The notes beneath the pieces were generated by a model, which saw nothing but the letters and a program-made list of their open reading frames with translations, made no database searches and was not told the DNA's origin. Both the position numbers and the translations under genes were made by a program. From Aquifex sp. (GTDB lineage: Bacteria > Aquificota > Aquificia > Aquificales > Aquificaceae), in NCBI GenBank assembly GCA_003978875.1, contig QNXQ01000133.1:1-8418 (forward strand): a stretch of 8,418 nt of DNA. The letters run 5' to 3'. Of this stretch, positions 1 through 5,776 are shown in pieces (the first letter of the stretch is position 1; each line of letters starts with the position of its first letter).

Positions 1-82
1 TAAGTAAAGCCAGTCTTGGCTGTTTTCCCGTCCCTTTGTTCTCGTTATGTACGGACGGGACAGCCACACTGAAAAATTGCAT
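1..82 (-). CDS. Possible small or partial leftward ORF, unrecognised
   Basis: An open frame starts at an ATG (82-80) and runs off the left edge after 27 codons without a stop. It begins MQFFSVAVPSVHNENKGTGK; I do not recognise it. In favour: a good promoter lies just upstream (93-122), so transcription should start a few bases before the ATG, giving a nearly leaderless message, and the codons (AGA for Arg, AAA for Lys) fit the neighbours. Against: there is no Shine-Dalgarno sequence, and most of the frame lies inside an imperfect inverted repeat (11-71), so the transcript may be a structured non-coding RNA or leader instead. Sequence to the left of the window is needed to decide. Confidence 0.2.
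   Translation of the reverse strand, partial: MQFFSVAVPSVHNENKGTGKQPRLALL
11..71 (-). other. Imperfect inverted repeat / candidate RNA hairpin
   Basis: Three helices nest here: 11-14 CAGT with 68-71 ACTG, 18-23 GGCTGT with 60-65 ACAGCC, and 27-33 CCCGTCC with 53-59 GGACGGG. That is 17 base pairs, with a three-base bulge at 24-26, a small internal loop (15-17 against 66-67) and a 19-base apical loop (34-52). A smaller competing hairpin, AGCCA/TGGCT, lies at 10-22. No long U-run follows on either strand, so a simple terminator is unlikely. The strand is chosen because a leftward promoter sits just to the right. It matches no riboswitch or ribozyme consensus that I know. Confidence 0.5.
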
Positions 83-92
83 TGTAGAAAAA

Positions 93-122
93 ATTATAAC
101 ATCAATAGAAACATCTTTTCAA
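93..122 (-). promoter_or_regulatory. Sigma70-type promoter pointing left
   Basis: On the minus strand TTGAAA (122-117) is followed after 18 bases by a perfect TATAAT (98-93). The predicted start of transcription is around 85-87, a few bases before the ATG at 82 and directly before the inverted repeat. It points away from nfeD, so it belongs to whatever lies to the left. The call rests on motif match and spacing only. Confidence 0.5.
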
Positions 123-130
123 ATTTTTAG

Positions 131-187
131 CTTTTTTATGGACGATACATCCTCCTCCTTAATACTCCCGGTGGACTCGTTGAGAGT
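131..187 (+). pseudogene. In-frame nfeD coding remnant upstream of the first ATG
   Basis: Reading on upstream from the ATG at 188 gives LFYGRYILLLNTPGGLVES before the TAG at 128-130. The segment ILLLNTPGGLVES is a clear NfeD signature (hydrophobic strand, then the (D/N)TPGG turn that supplies the oxyanion hole in ClpP-fold peptidases). It is therefore genuine nfeD coding sequence without an accepted start codon. A plus-strand frame offset by one base is open from the window edge to 191, so a -1 shift near the T6 run at 132-137 could join it, but that upstream peptide has only weak resemblance to an NfeD N-terminus. Confidence 0.65.
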
Positions 188-1321
188 ATGAGAAAGATAA
201 TTCAAAGTTTCCAAACTGCACCTTTTCCGGTGGTAGTATACGTATACCCGCCCGGAGGTAGAGCAGCTTCGGCAGGTGCTATCATCACAATTTCGGCGGA
301 TATTGCAGTCATGTCTCCGGGAACAAATATAGGAGCTGCTCATCCTGTTCTGGTTTCTCCACAAGGAGAAAAAAACAAGGATGACAAAAAAAAGGATGTG
401 ATGATGGAAAAAGTTATGCAGGATATACTTGCCTTTGTTAGAGCTATAGCTCAAGAAAAAGGCAGGAATGTAAAGGTTATAGAAAAAATGATTACGGAGA
501 GTCTTTCACTTTCCGCTGAAGAAGCTCTAAAGAAAAAAGTGATAGACCTAGTCGCTTATAATTTAGAAGATTTATTAAAGAAAATAGACGGAAAGAAAGT
601 GAAGAAATTAAACGCCGTTTACACAATAAAAACGAAAGGTGAAGAACTGGTTCAAGTCAACCCGATTTTTAAAGAAAAACTTTTGAAGATAATTACTAAC
701 CCAACAGTATCTTACCTTTTACTGATGATAGGGTTTTACGGTATATTCTTTGAACTGTACAATCCCGGAGCACTTATACCCGGAATAGTGGGAGCAATAT
801 GTCTGCTACTCGGTCTTTACGGACTCAGTTTAATTTCCATAAACTGGTTAGCTCTTTTGTTGATAATCTTGGGTATTTTCTTTATCGTTCTTGAGCTTAT
901 AACTCCCACGTTCGGAGCACTTGCTCTCGGCGGAGCAATATCCATTTTCTTGGGTTCTATTTTTCTGATAGAGGAGAGTTCACCCTACGGAAACATTCCC
1001 AAACAGCTAATTTTTACTGTATCAGTACTGAGTGCCTTGTTCTTTTTAGGTGTGGGTTATTTAGGTCTTAAAGCCCAAAAGAGAAGAAAACTTACCGGCA
1101 TAGAAGGGATGATAGGAGAAGAGGGAAAAGCAATATCGGATTTCAAGGCAGGAGAAGGGAAAGTTTTCGTACATGGAGAAATATGGAATGCTTTTTCCAA
1201 GGAAAATATAAAAAAGGGTGATAGGGTAAAGGTAGTGGATATAAAAGGCCTAAAGCTCATAGTTAAAAAAATTACGGAGGAAGAAATGGATGAAAGAAAT
1301 AGTGGAAGCGAGAAATCTTAA
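188..1321 (+). CDS. nfeD: NfeD-family membrane serine peptidase, 5'-truncated
   Basis: This is an NfeD-family protein: a ClpP-like Ser/Lys peptidase domain, membrane helices and a C-terminal OB-fold, as in Pyrococcus PH1510, which cleaves stomatin. Visible parts are the nucleophile region PPGGRAASAG (residues 21-30, Ser28 likely catalytic), Lys75 as the likely dyad lysine by remembered alignment to PH1510, about five hydrophobic helices (roughly 174-296), and an OB-like tail (about 300-365). The 5' end is abnormal. The conserved strand and oxyanion motif LLLNTPGG is encoded in frame upstream of the first ATG (about 152-175), but a TAG stop at 128-130 closes the frame and there is no ATG, GTG or TTG between that stop and 188. 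Signal peptide and first strand are absent. There is no convincing ribosome site before 188. The 3' end overlaps the ABC ATPase gene by 32 bases. It may be a remnant, a frameshifted gene or a sequencing error. Confidence 0.8.
   Translation: MRKIIQSFQTAPFPVVVYVYPPGGRAASAGAIITISADIAVMSPGTNIGAAHPVLVSPQGEKNKDDKKKDVMMEKVMQDILAFVRAIAQEKGRNVKVIEKMITESLSLSAEEALKKKVIDLVAYNLEDLLKKIDGKKVKKLNAVYTIKTKGEELVQVNPIFKEKLLKIITNPTVSYLLLMIGFYGIFFELYNPGALIPGIVGAICLLLGLYGLSLISINWLALLLIILGIFFIVLELITPTFGALALGGAISIFLGSIFLIEESSPYGNIPKQLIFTVSVLSALFFLGVGYLGLKAQKRRKLTGIEGMIGEEGKAISDFKAGEGKVFVHGEIWNAFSKENIKKGDRVKVVDIKGLKLIVKKITEEEMDERNSGSEKS
1276..1280 (+). promoter_or_regulatory. Ribosome binding site choosing the ABC ATPase start
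   Basis: GGAGG lies inside the end of nfeD, nine bases before the ATG at 1290. Another ATG at 1286 is in the nfeD frame and is only an internal Met codon, so 1290 is the start. The arrangement suggests translation of the ATPase coupled to nfeD. Confidence 0.75.
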
Positions 1322-1949
1322 AAAGGTATACCCAAATGGAACCGTAGCTTTAAAAAATGTAAACATATCCGTCCAAAGCGGAGAATTCATAGGGATTATG
1401 GGACCCTCGGGTTCAGGTAAAAGCACACTACTCCACATATTGGGAGGACTCGACAAACCCTCCGAAGGGTACGTTAAAGTTTTCGGAGAAGAGATTCACA
1501 AGCTTAGTGAAGATAAGTTAGCGGATTTCAGAAAAAGGAGAATAGCTTATATTTTCCAATTCTATTATCTGCTTGAAGATTTTACCGTTTTGGAGAATTT
1601 GACCGTAGTTGCCGAAATGGTAGGGATAAAGGAACCCAAGAAAAGAGCCCTTGAACTTCTTGAATTTCTGAGGTTATCCCACAGAATAAACCATAAACCC
1701 TATCAGTTGTCGGGAGGAGAACAGCAAAGGGTAGCTATAGGAAGGGCATTAATAGTAGAACCAAAGCTAATACTTGCAGATGAACCTACGGGAAACGTAG
1801 ATAGCGAAGAAGGTGAGAAAATTTTCAGACTCTTTAAAGAATTAAATGACAAAGGAATCACCTTTATAGTTGCAACCCATAACGAAAACTTAAAACCCTT
1901 CTTTACCAGAATAATAAAACTGAAGGATGGTGAAATTATTCAATCGTAA
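1290..1949 (+). CDS. ABC transporter ATP-binding protein, LolD/MacB type
   Basis: This is a complete 219-residue nucleotide-binding subunit that would power a membrane permease from the cytoplasmic side. Motifs in order are Walker A GPSGSGKST (38-46), Q-loop Gln90, signature LSGGEQQ (140-146), Walker B LILADEP (160-166), D-loop around Val170-Asp171 and switch His197. Length, the YPNGTVALKNVN opening and GEQQRVAIGRAL fit the LolD/MacB/FtsE branch, which drives lipoprotein release, efflux of large molecules or division-linked processes. No permease gene adjoins it, so the substrate cannot be told; LolD is a family label only. It overlaps nfeD by 32 bases and probably shares its transcript. Its last 14 bases overlap the convergent pseudopilin gene. 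Confidence 0.9.
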   Translation: MKEIVEARNLKKVYPNGTVALKNVNISVQSGEFIGIMGPSGSGKSTLLHILGGLDKPSEGYVKVFGEEIHKLSEDKLADFRKRRIAYIFQFYYLLEDFTVLENLTVVAEMVGIKEPKKRALELLEFLRLSHRINHKPYQLSGGEQQRVAIGRALIVEPKLILADEPTGNVDSEEGEKIFRLFKELNDKGITFIVATHNENLKPFFTRIIKLKDGEIIQS

Positions 1950-2208
1950 TCAACTCTACGTTTCCCTTTCTGTAAATTTTCACCCTAAGGTTATATTCCT
2001 CCAATTTTTTTTCGTAAACTTCAACTCCTTCAGTAGAGCCCAAATTAATCTTTTTATCCAACGTTATTAAATCTTCCCAGTTTCTTTTCAATTTCTCGAG
2101 GATGTTTGTACTTTGAGAAAGTAAAGTAAAAAGGACGGAAAGAGTTATTCCGAGGATAGTAAAGGCTATAACTACTTCAAGCAGTGTAAAGCCTTTTACA
2201 AGTCCCAT
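1936..2208 (-). CDS. Type II secretion pseudopilin, probably GspI-like
   Basis: This is a short (90 aa) type IV pilin-like protein. It has a class III leader MGLVKG, with cleavage expected after Gly6, giving mature Phe1 and the needed Glu5 (FTLLE). A hydrophobic helix (about 7-30) and a small polar C-terminal domain with several Lys/Glu residues follow. Placement directly after gspG, with a 13-base overlap, suggests a minor pseudopilin of a type II secretion system. The FTLLEVVIAF start and small size favour GspI over GspH or GspJ, although GspI is usually longer (about 120 aa). PilD-type peptidase would process it at the inner membrane. Translation is probably coupled to gspG because no strong ribosome site precedes it. 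The 3' end overlaps the convergent ABC ATPase gene. Confidence 0.7.
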   Translation of the reverse strand: MGLVKGFTLLEVVIAFTILGITLSVLFTLLSQSTNILEKLKRNWEDLITLDKKINLGSTEGVEVYEKKLEEYNLRVKIYRKGNVELITIE

Positions 2209-2600
2209 ACGCTTATGTCATCTTCAGTACCTTCTATGCCGTCGGGACCCGGTGATTTTAACTCATAGGGTCTTTCTCCTGCAGGCGATATGTAAATGAA
2301 GTCGTTTCCCCATGCATCTTTGGGTAGTTTCTCCAAGTACTGCTTCCAGTGTTTGGGCTCCGGAGGTGTACTCGGTTTTTCCACCAGAGCTTTTAAGCCC
2401 TGCTGAGTTGTAGGATAAAAACCATTGTCCAACTTAAACTGTTCGAGGGCACTCTTTATAGATTTTAGCTGGAGTTTTGTGGTTTCAATTCTGGCTTCGT
2501 CAACTCTTCCCGTAAGTTTAGGAACTATGAGTGCAGCTAAAAGACCGAGAATAATTAAAACTACTAAAACCTCTATTAATGTAAATGCCCTTTTCATCAT
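2196..2600 (-). CDS. gspG: Type II secretion major pseudopilin GspG
   Basis: GspG is the major pseudopilin that assembles into the periplasmic pseudopilus of the type II secretion system. The 134-residue product has a short basic leader (MMKRA), cleavage before Phe6, Glu at mature +5 (FTLIE), a long hydrophobic helix (about 8-28), and the GspG core pattern: FKLDNGFYPTTQQGL (55-69), then PKDAWGNDFIYISPAGE (93-109) and the acidic calcium-binding type end SPGPDG...TEDD...VWD (116-133). The residue before the cleavage site is Ala5, not the usual Gly, which PilD-like peptidases generally tolerate. Start is the first of two adjacent ATGs (2600, 2597). GAGG lies five bases before it. ATGA overlaps the stop of the thioredoxin-like gene, so the two are translationally coupled. 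Confidence 0.92.
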   Translation of the reverse strand: MMKRAFTLIEVLVVLIILGLLAALIVPKLTGRVDEARIETTKLQLKSIKSALEQFKLDNGFYPTTQQGLKALVEKPSTPPEPKHWKQYLEKLPKDAWGNDFIYISPAGERPYELKSPGPDGIEGTEDDISVWDL

Positions 2601-2929
2601 ACCATCCTCAAGAGCCTCTTTATAGCCTGGTCTACCATTTCTTCCGTAGGAACGAAATCGTGACGGTCGAGTTCCATAGTATCCCTGAAGTAGAGTATTG
2701 TAGGGAAATTAAAAACTCCAAAGTCTTCAAAGGAAGTGTTTTTTGTAACATCCATATAGAAGAAGTCAATTTTGTCCCCGTATATTTTTTGATATTTTTC
2801 AAGAATAGGCTTAATTTGTTCATTCGCAGGATTGTTCGGGTCGGTAAATATCACCACGGAAGGTTTAGGGTTCATCATAACAGCTTTATAAAAATCTTTA
2901 TCGCTAACTTCTTTAAATCCGTCAAACAT
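2597..2929 (-). CDS. Thioredoxin-fold protein lacking the CXXC motif
   Basis: The 110-residue protein has the size and layout of a thioredoxin: first strand SVVIFTD (24-30), a long helix, second strand IDFFYMDVTKN (54-64), the cis-proline loop VFNFPTILYF (72-81) with Pro76, and a C-terminal amphipathic helix (95-108). Where thioredoxin has WCGPC this protein has NNPAN (32-36), and there is no cysteine at all. It therefore cannot be a dithiol oxidoreductase; a binding, chaperone or scaffold role is inferred. There is no signal peptide, so it is probably cytoplasmic. A strong ribosome site (GGAGGTG, 2940-2934) precedes the ATG, which shares one base with the upstream stop (TAATG). It is coupled to gspG downstream through ATGA. 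Confidence 0.75.
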   Translation of the reverse strand: MFDGFKEVSDKDFYKAVMMNPKPSVVIFTDPNNPANEQIKPILEKYQKIYGDKIDFFYMDVTKNTSFEDFGVFNFPTILYFRDTMELDRHDFVPTEEMVDQAIKRLLRMV

Positions 2930-3282
2930 TAAACACCTCCTTCGTTTTCATCTTCATCATCTTCTTCAAACTCTATATAATAACTGCCCATATATCCCCT
3001 TGCACTTAAAGCGGTAGCCTTGAGGCTATTGAGGTAAGAGATTATATCTTCATACTTCTTTAATAGGTTTTTTACCCTCAGATAATCCTTCCTGCTCAGT
3101 TTTTGAGTTCTCATTATATTCCTTAATGCTATTTTGGTAAGGTTTGCCTTATTAAACTTTTCTTGCCATTCATTCCAAAAATCCTTTGAAGTAAATGGAG
3201 TCTTAATGTTGTAATAATCGAGATTAGAAAGCTCCTTAAGAAGTTCTATTTCTAAATTCTTATAACGATACTTGGTATTCAT
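2929..3282 (-). CDS. Hypothetical small charged protein with acidic tail
   Basis: I do not recognise this 117-residue protein. It has no signal peptide, membrane helix or cysteine. The first two thirds look helical and are rich in Lys, Asn and Tyr (basic stretch about 42-77, including SRKDYLRVKNLLKKYEDI). The end is strongly acidic (FEEDDEDENE, 105-114). Such a basic body with an acidic tail could suit protein or nucleic-acid contacts, but no function can be claimed. It begins the distal cluster (unknown protein, thioredoxin-like, gspG, pseudopilin) after a 75-nt gap from nuoF, and its stop shares a base with the next start. No Shine-Dalgarno precedes the ATG, and no other in-frame start exists upstream. 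Dense packing supports a real gene. Confidence 0.7.
   Translation of the reverse strand: MNTKYRYKNLEIELLKELSNLDYYNIKTPFTSKDFWNEWQEKFNKANLTKIALRNIMRTQKLSRKDYLRVKNLLKKYEDIISYLNSLKATALSARGYMGSYYIEFEEDDEDENEGGV
2934..2940 (-). promoter_or_regulatory. Strong ribosome binding site of the thioredoxin-like gene
   Basis: On the minus strand GGAGGTG lies four bases before the ATG at 2929, inside the last codons of the upstream gene. It is the strongest Shine-Dalgarno match in this cluster and fixes the start at 2929. Confidence 0.75.
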
Positions 3283-3357
3283 AATATTTAATTCTGAATC
3301 CCACTTGCCCCCTTTGCAACAAAAAAGCGAATATCCGGAGGAAGAATATAAAGGGAA

Positions 3358-4638
3358 TCAAACAGAAAGGGTTTGCAACTTTTTCCTGTACTTTTCCCAC
3401 TCTTCGGGAAACTTCTCGAGGGTTTGTCTTATCAGCCTGCCCGCAACAGCCCCTAAACCGCATATGGAAGTAGGCTGTATATTTTTATTTACAAATTCAA
3501 ATCCTACCCAATCCTGCTCGGTAGCTTCTCCTTTATAAATTTTCTCAAGAAGATTTGCTTGTTCGTAACAACCTACCCTACAGGGAGTACACTGGCCGCA
3601 AGTTTCGTGTTCGTAAAACTGAGCTATTTTCAGTGCTGCTTCTACTATATCATCGTCCTCTGTGAGCACTATTACCGTTCCCGTTCCACCAAATCCTAAT
3701 GGAGAGTAGTCCATAGGTATATCCAGCTCTTCTGCGGAAAAGCAATCTAAAGCTCCTGAGAAGACAGCTTTAACCTTTTTATTTCCCAGTGTCCCACCTG
3801 CATATTTGAAGATAACCTCTCTCAGTGTAGTGTTCATGGGAAGTTCGTAAACCCCGGGTTTTTTCACTTTTCCGCTCACAGGGAACAGTTTTGGGCCTGC
3901 ATAATCACTCGGACCTATGTATCTGTACTCTTCCCAACCCATGGAAATTATAAAAGGTATATTGGCTATAGTTTCGACGTTATTGACTACGGTGGGTTTA
4001 CCCCACACACCTTTTTGAACCGGATAGGGAGGTTTTAACCTCGGATGTCCTCTATTCCCTTCAAGACTTTCTATAAGGGCTGTTTCCTCTCCGCATATGT
4101 AAGCCCCTGCACCCCTCGCCACGTAGATTTCTAAATCAAATCCCGAGCCTAGAATATTTTTCCCCAGTAGTCCTTTCTTCTTTGCTTCCTCTATTGCATC
4201 TCTCAGTATGTAGTAACCCGCTGGATATTCTCCCCTTATGTAAATGTAGGCTTCATTGGCTCCTATCGCATAGGAAGATATAATTATTCCCTCTATTAAG
4301 AGGTGAGGGTCTCTTTCTATTATTATCCTGTCTTTGAATGTTCCTGGTTCCGATTCATCCGCATTGCATATAAAGTACCTTGGCCCCGGATTCTGAACCG
4401 CGAATTTCCACTTTTTACCTGTGGGAAATCCCGCTCCGCCTCTTCCCCTTAGCGTGCTTTTATCCACCCACTCTATTATCTCCTCAGGAGACATATTTAA
4501 CGCCTTTTCAAGGGCTTGGTATCCACCGTCTTTAATGTATTCGTCTATAGAATGGACTCTGGGCTTTTTAGCCCTTTTTAACAACATATTAAGAATTGTT
4601 TCTGCATAAATTCTAGGTATAACGGGATAGGATTTCAT
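3358..4638 (-). CDS. nuoF: NADH-quinone oxidoreductase subunit F (NADH-binding)
   Basis: NuoF carries the FMN and the first 4Fe-4S cluster (N3) of respiratory complex I, oxidises NADH and passes electrons to NuoE and NuoG on the cytoplasmic arm. The 426-residue product shows the flavin/NADH signatures GRGGAGFPTGKKW (65-77) and GAGAYICGEETALIESLEG (176-194), the CNADESEPGTFKDR segment (91-104), a SLBB-like region (about 250-330), and the cluster ligands Cys347, Cys350, Cys353 (CGQCTPC) and Cys393 (SICGLG). All key residues are present. A ribosome site (GAGGTG) precedes the ATG. It overlaps the end of nuoE by 26 bases, as expected for coupled synthesis of the NuoE-NuoF pair. nuoG does not follow. 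Length and sequence match my memory of Aquifex NuoF closely. Confidence 0.97.
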   Translation of the reverse strand: MKSYPVIPRIYAETILNMLLKRAKKPRVHSIDEYIKDGGYQALEKALNMSPEEIIEWVDKSTLRGRGGAGFPTGKKWKFAVQNPGPRYFICNADESEPGTFKDRIIIERDPHLLIEGIIISSYAIGANEAYIYIRGEYPAGYYILRDAIEEAKKKGLLGKNILGSGFDLEIYVARGAGAYICGEETALIESLEGNRGHPRLKPPYPVQKGVWGKPTVVNNVETIANIPFIISMGWEEYRYIGPSDYAGPKLFPVSGKVKKPGVYELPMNTTLREVIFKYAGGTLGNKKVKAVFSGALDCFSAEELDIPMDYSPLGFGGTGTVIVLTEDDDIVEAALKIAQFYEHETCGQCTPCRVGCYEQANLLEKIYKGEATEQDWVGFEFVNKNIQPTSICGLGAVAGRLIRQTLEKFPEEWEKYRKKLQTLSV

Positions 4639-5095
4639 TTAGCTGCACCTCACTTTCAAATTTATATTCATCATCGTTAATCATAAATACAGGAGCTTCC
4701 GAACAAGCTCCAAGACACTGAACCGGTACAATCTTGAACTTTCCATCTGGTGTTACTTCTCCAGGTCTTATGCCTAAGATTTTTTCAAGGGCTTGAAGTA
4801 ATTTTTCTTTGCCCATAAGGTGGCATACTATACTCACACATACCCTTATGCGGTATTTTGCTTTGTCTTCTCTGTCAAACATATCGTAGAAGGCTACTAC
4901 TCCTTCCACGTGATTCAGCGGAAGTTCCAACATATCGGCCAATGGTTTTAAGCTTTCCTGTGGAATGTATCCGTAAAAATTCTGTATTTCGTGAAGACAC
5001 AGCAAGATAGCCTGCCTTTTCTTTGGAAAGTAATTTATATGTTCTTCCAGTTTCTTTTTGAGCTCTTCAGGAAATTCAAACTGTGTTTTAAGCAT
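4613..5095 (-). CDS. nuoE: NADH-quinone oxidoreductase subunit E (2Fe-2S)
   Basis: NuoE is the thioredoxin-like 2Fe-2S subunit (cluster N1a) of complex I, bound to NuoF at the NADH-oxidising tip. The 160-residue protein has a helical N-terminal domain with the typical EIQNFYGYIPQ and VEGVVAFYDMF segments, then the ferredoxin domain with the four ligands Cys86, Cys91 (CVSIVC), Cys127 and Cys131 (CLGAC). Sequence and length match Aquifex NuoE as I remember it, with several substitutions, so the organism is a close relative or another strain. The gap to the upstream phosphatase is 48 bases, AT-rich, and contains no close Shine-Dalgarno (a GAGG lies 17 bases before the ATG). An internal promoter there is possible but I see no clear one. 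Confidence 0.97.
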   Translation of the reverse strand: MLKTQFEFPEELKKKLEEHINYFPKKRQAILLCLHEIQNFYGYIPQESLKPLADMLELPLNHVEGVVAFYDMFDREDKAKYRIRVCVSIVCHLMGKEKLLQALEKILGIRPGEVTPDGKFKIVPVQCLGACSEAPVFMINDDEYKFESEVQLNEILSRYT

Positions 5096-5143
5096 AGTTA
5101 TAAATTTTAATGCCTCAAAATAGAAACTATGATAAAATTTCCT

Positions 5144-5776
5144 TTAAATCCTTATAAGAATAAAGGTAAGTTCTCCGCTACTCGTCCTTTCGGAGAAGGT
5201 TTCGATGATTCTATTTTTACTATCTTCGAGATTCTCCGGATTTATCAAATCTTGAAGTTCCTTTTCCCTTATTACATTTACAAATCCATCGGATATCAGG
5301 AGAAATACATCCCCCTCATAGACTTCATCGGAGTAGGTGTAAACCTTAGGAGACCACTCCAGTCCTAAAACCTTTACCACCTTCTTATTCCCCTTAAACT
5401 TAACCTGGTCTTTTGTAAGAAGTTGCAAATTTCCGTTTCTCAGGAGATATATTCTCGAATCTCCTACATGTCCTATGTAAAACCTTTTGGAGTTGAATGA
5501 AATTGCACTGAGCGTCGTTCCCGAAATTACCGTATCTCCGAGCTTTCCAATCTCTTTAATGATTTCTTTATTGATTTTTAAAAAAGCTCTCTCTAAGTCT
5601 TCTTCCGAATAAAAAGGTCTGAATTCCTTTAAAAGCTCTATAGCCTTTTCTGCGGAGAGAATTGCCCCTTTCCCTATTCCCATACCGTCTGCTATTGCAA
5701 AAGTATCCTCCGTCACTAAATAACGGTCGGCGTACAATTTCGCGTCGAGGTATACACTCCCTACTACATGATTCAC
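5144..5776 (-). CDS. PP2C-type Ser/Thr protein phosphatase
   Basis: This is a compact (210 aa) metal-dependent phosphatase of the PP2C/Stp family, expected to reverse the action of the adjacent kinase in the cytoplasm. Motifs: TEDTFAIADGMG (22-33, metal ligands around Asp24 and Asp30), GTTL (86-89), GHVGDSRIYLLR (102-113), DQ (123-124) and LLISDGF (159-165, Asp163). The C-terminal motif, usually D-N-(I/V)-T-V, reads GELTFILIRI (201-210), so the last metal-binding Asp is replaced by Gly. It is also shorter than the usual 240 or so residues, with a reduced flap region. The start is a GTG at 5776 that overlaps the kinase stop (GTGA). A strong GGAGGGG lies five bases upstream (5788-5782), so translation is coupled to the kinase. 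Confidence 0.88.
   Translation of the reverse strand: MNHVVGSVYLDAKLYADRYLVTEDTFAIADGMGIGKGAILSAEKAIELLKEFRPFYSEEDLERAFLKINKEIIKEIGKLGDTVISGTTLSAISFNSKRFYIGHVGDSRIYLLRNGNLQLLTKDQVKFKGNKKVVKVLGLEWSPKVYTYSDEVYEGDVFLLISDGFVNVIREKELQDLINPENLEDSKNRIIETFSERTSSGELTFILIRI

Noticed and set aside
119..454. Minus-strand open frame of 111 codons opposite the nfeD start
   Set aside because: It is antisense to conserved nfeD codons (TPGG, AASAG regions), has a low-complexity His/Ser/Cys-rich product and no family resemblance.
2585..2932. Plus-strand open frame of 115 codons opposite the thioredoxin-like gene
   Set aside because: It mirrors the better supported minus-strand gene, which has a strong ribosome site, a cis-Pro loop and overlaps with both neighbours.
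3283..3357. Possible terminator or promoter in the gap after nuoF
   Set aside because: A T6 run is present on the minus strand, but the preceding bases form no stable stem, and no -35/-10 pair with sensible spacing is seen.
3260..3538. Open frames on both strands across the end of nuoF and the following gap
   Set aside because: They cover conserved NuoF cluster-ligand codons and have no recognisable product or ribosome site.
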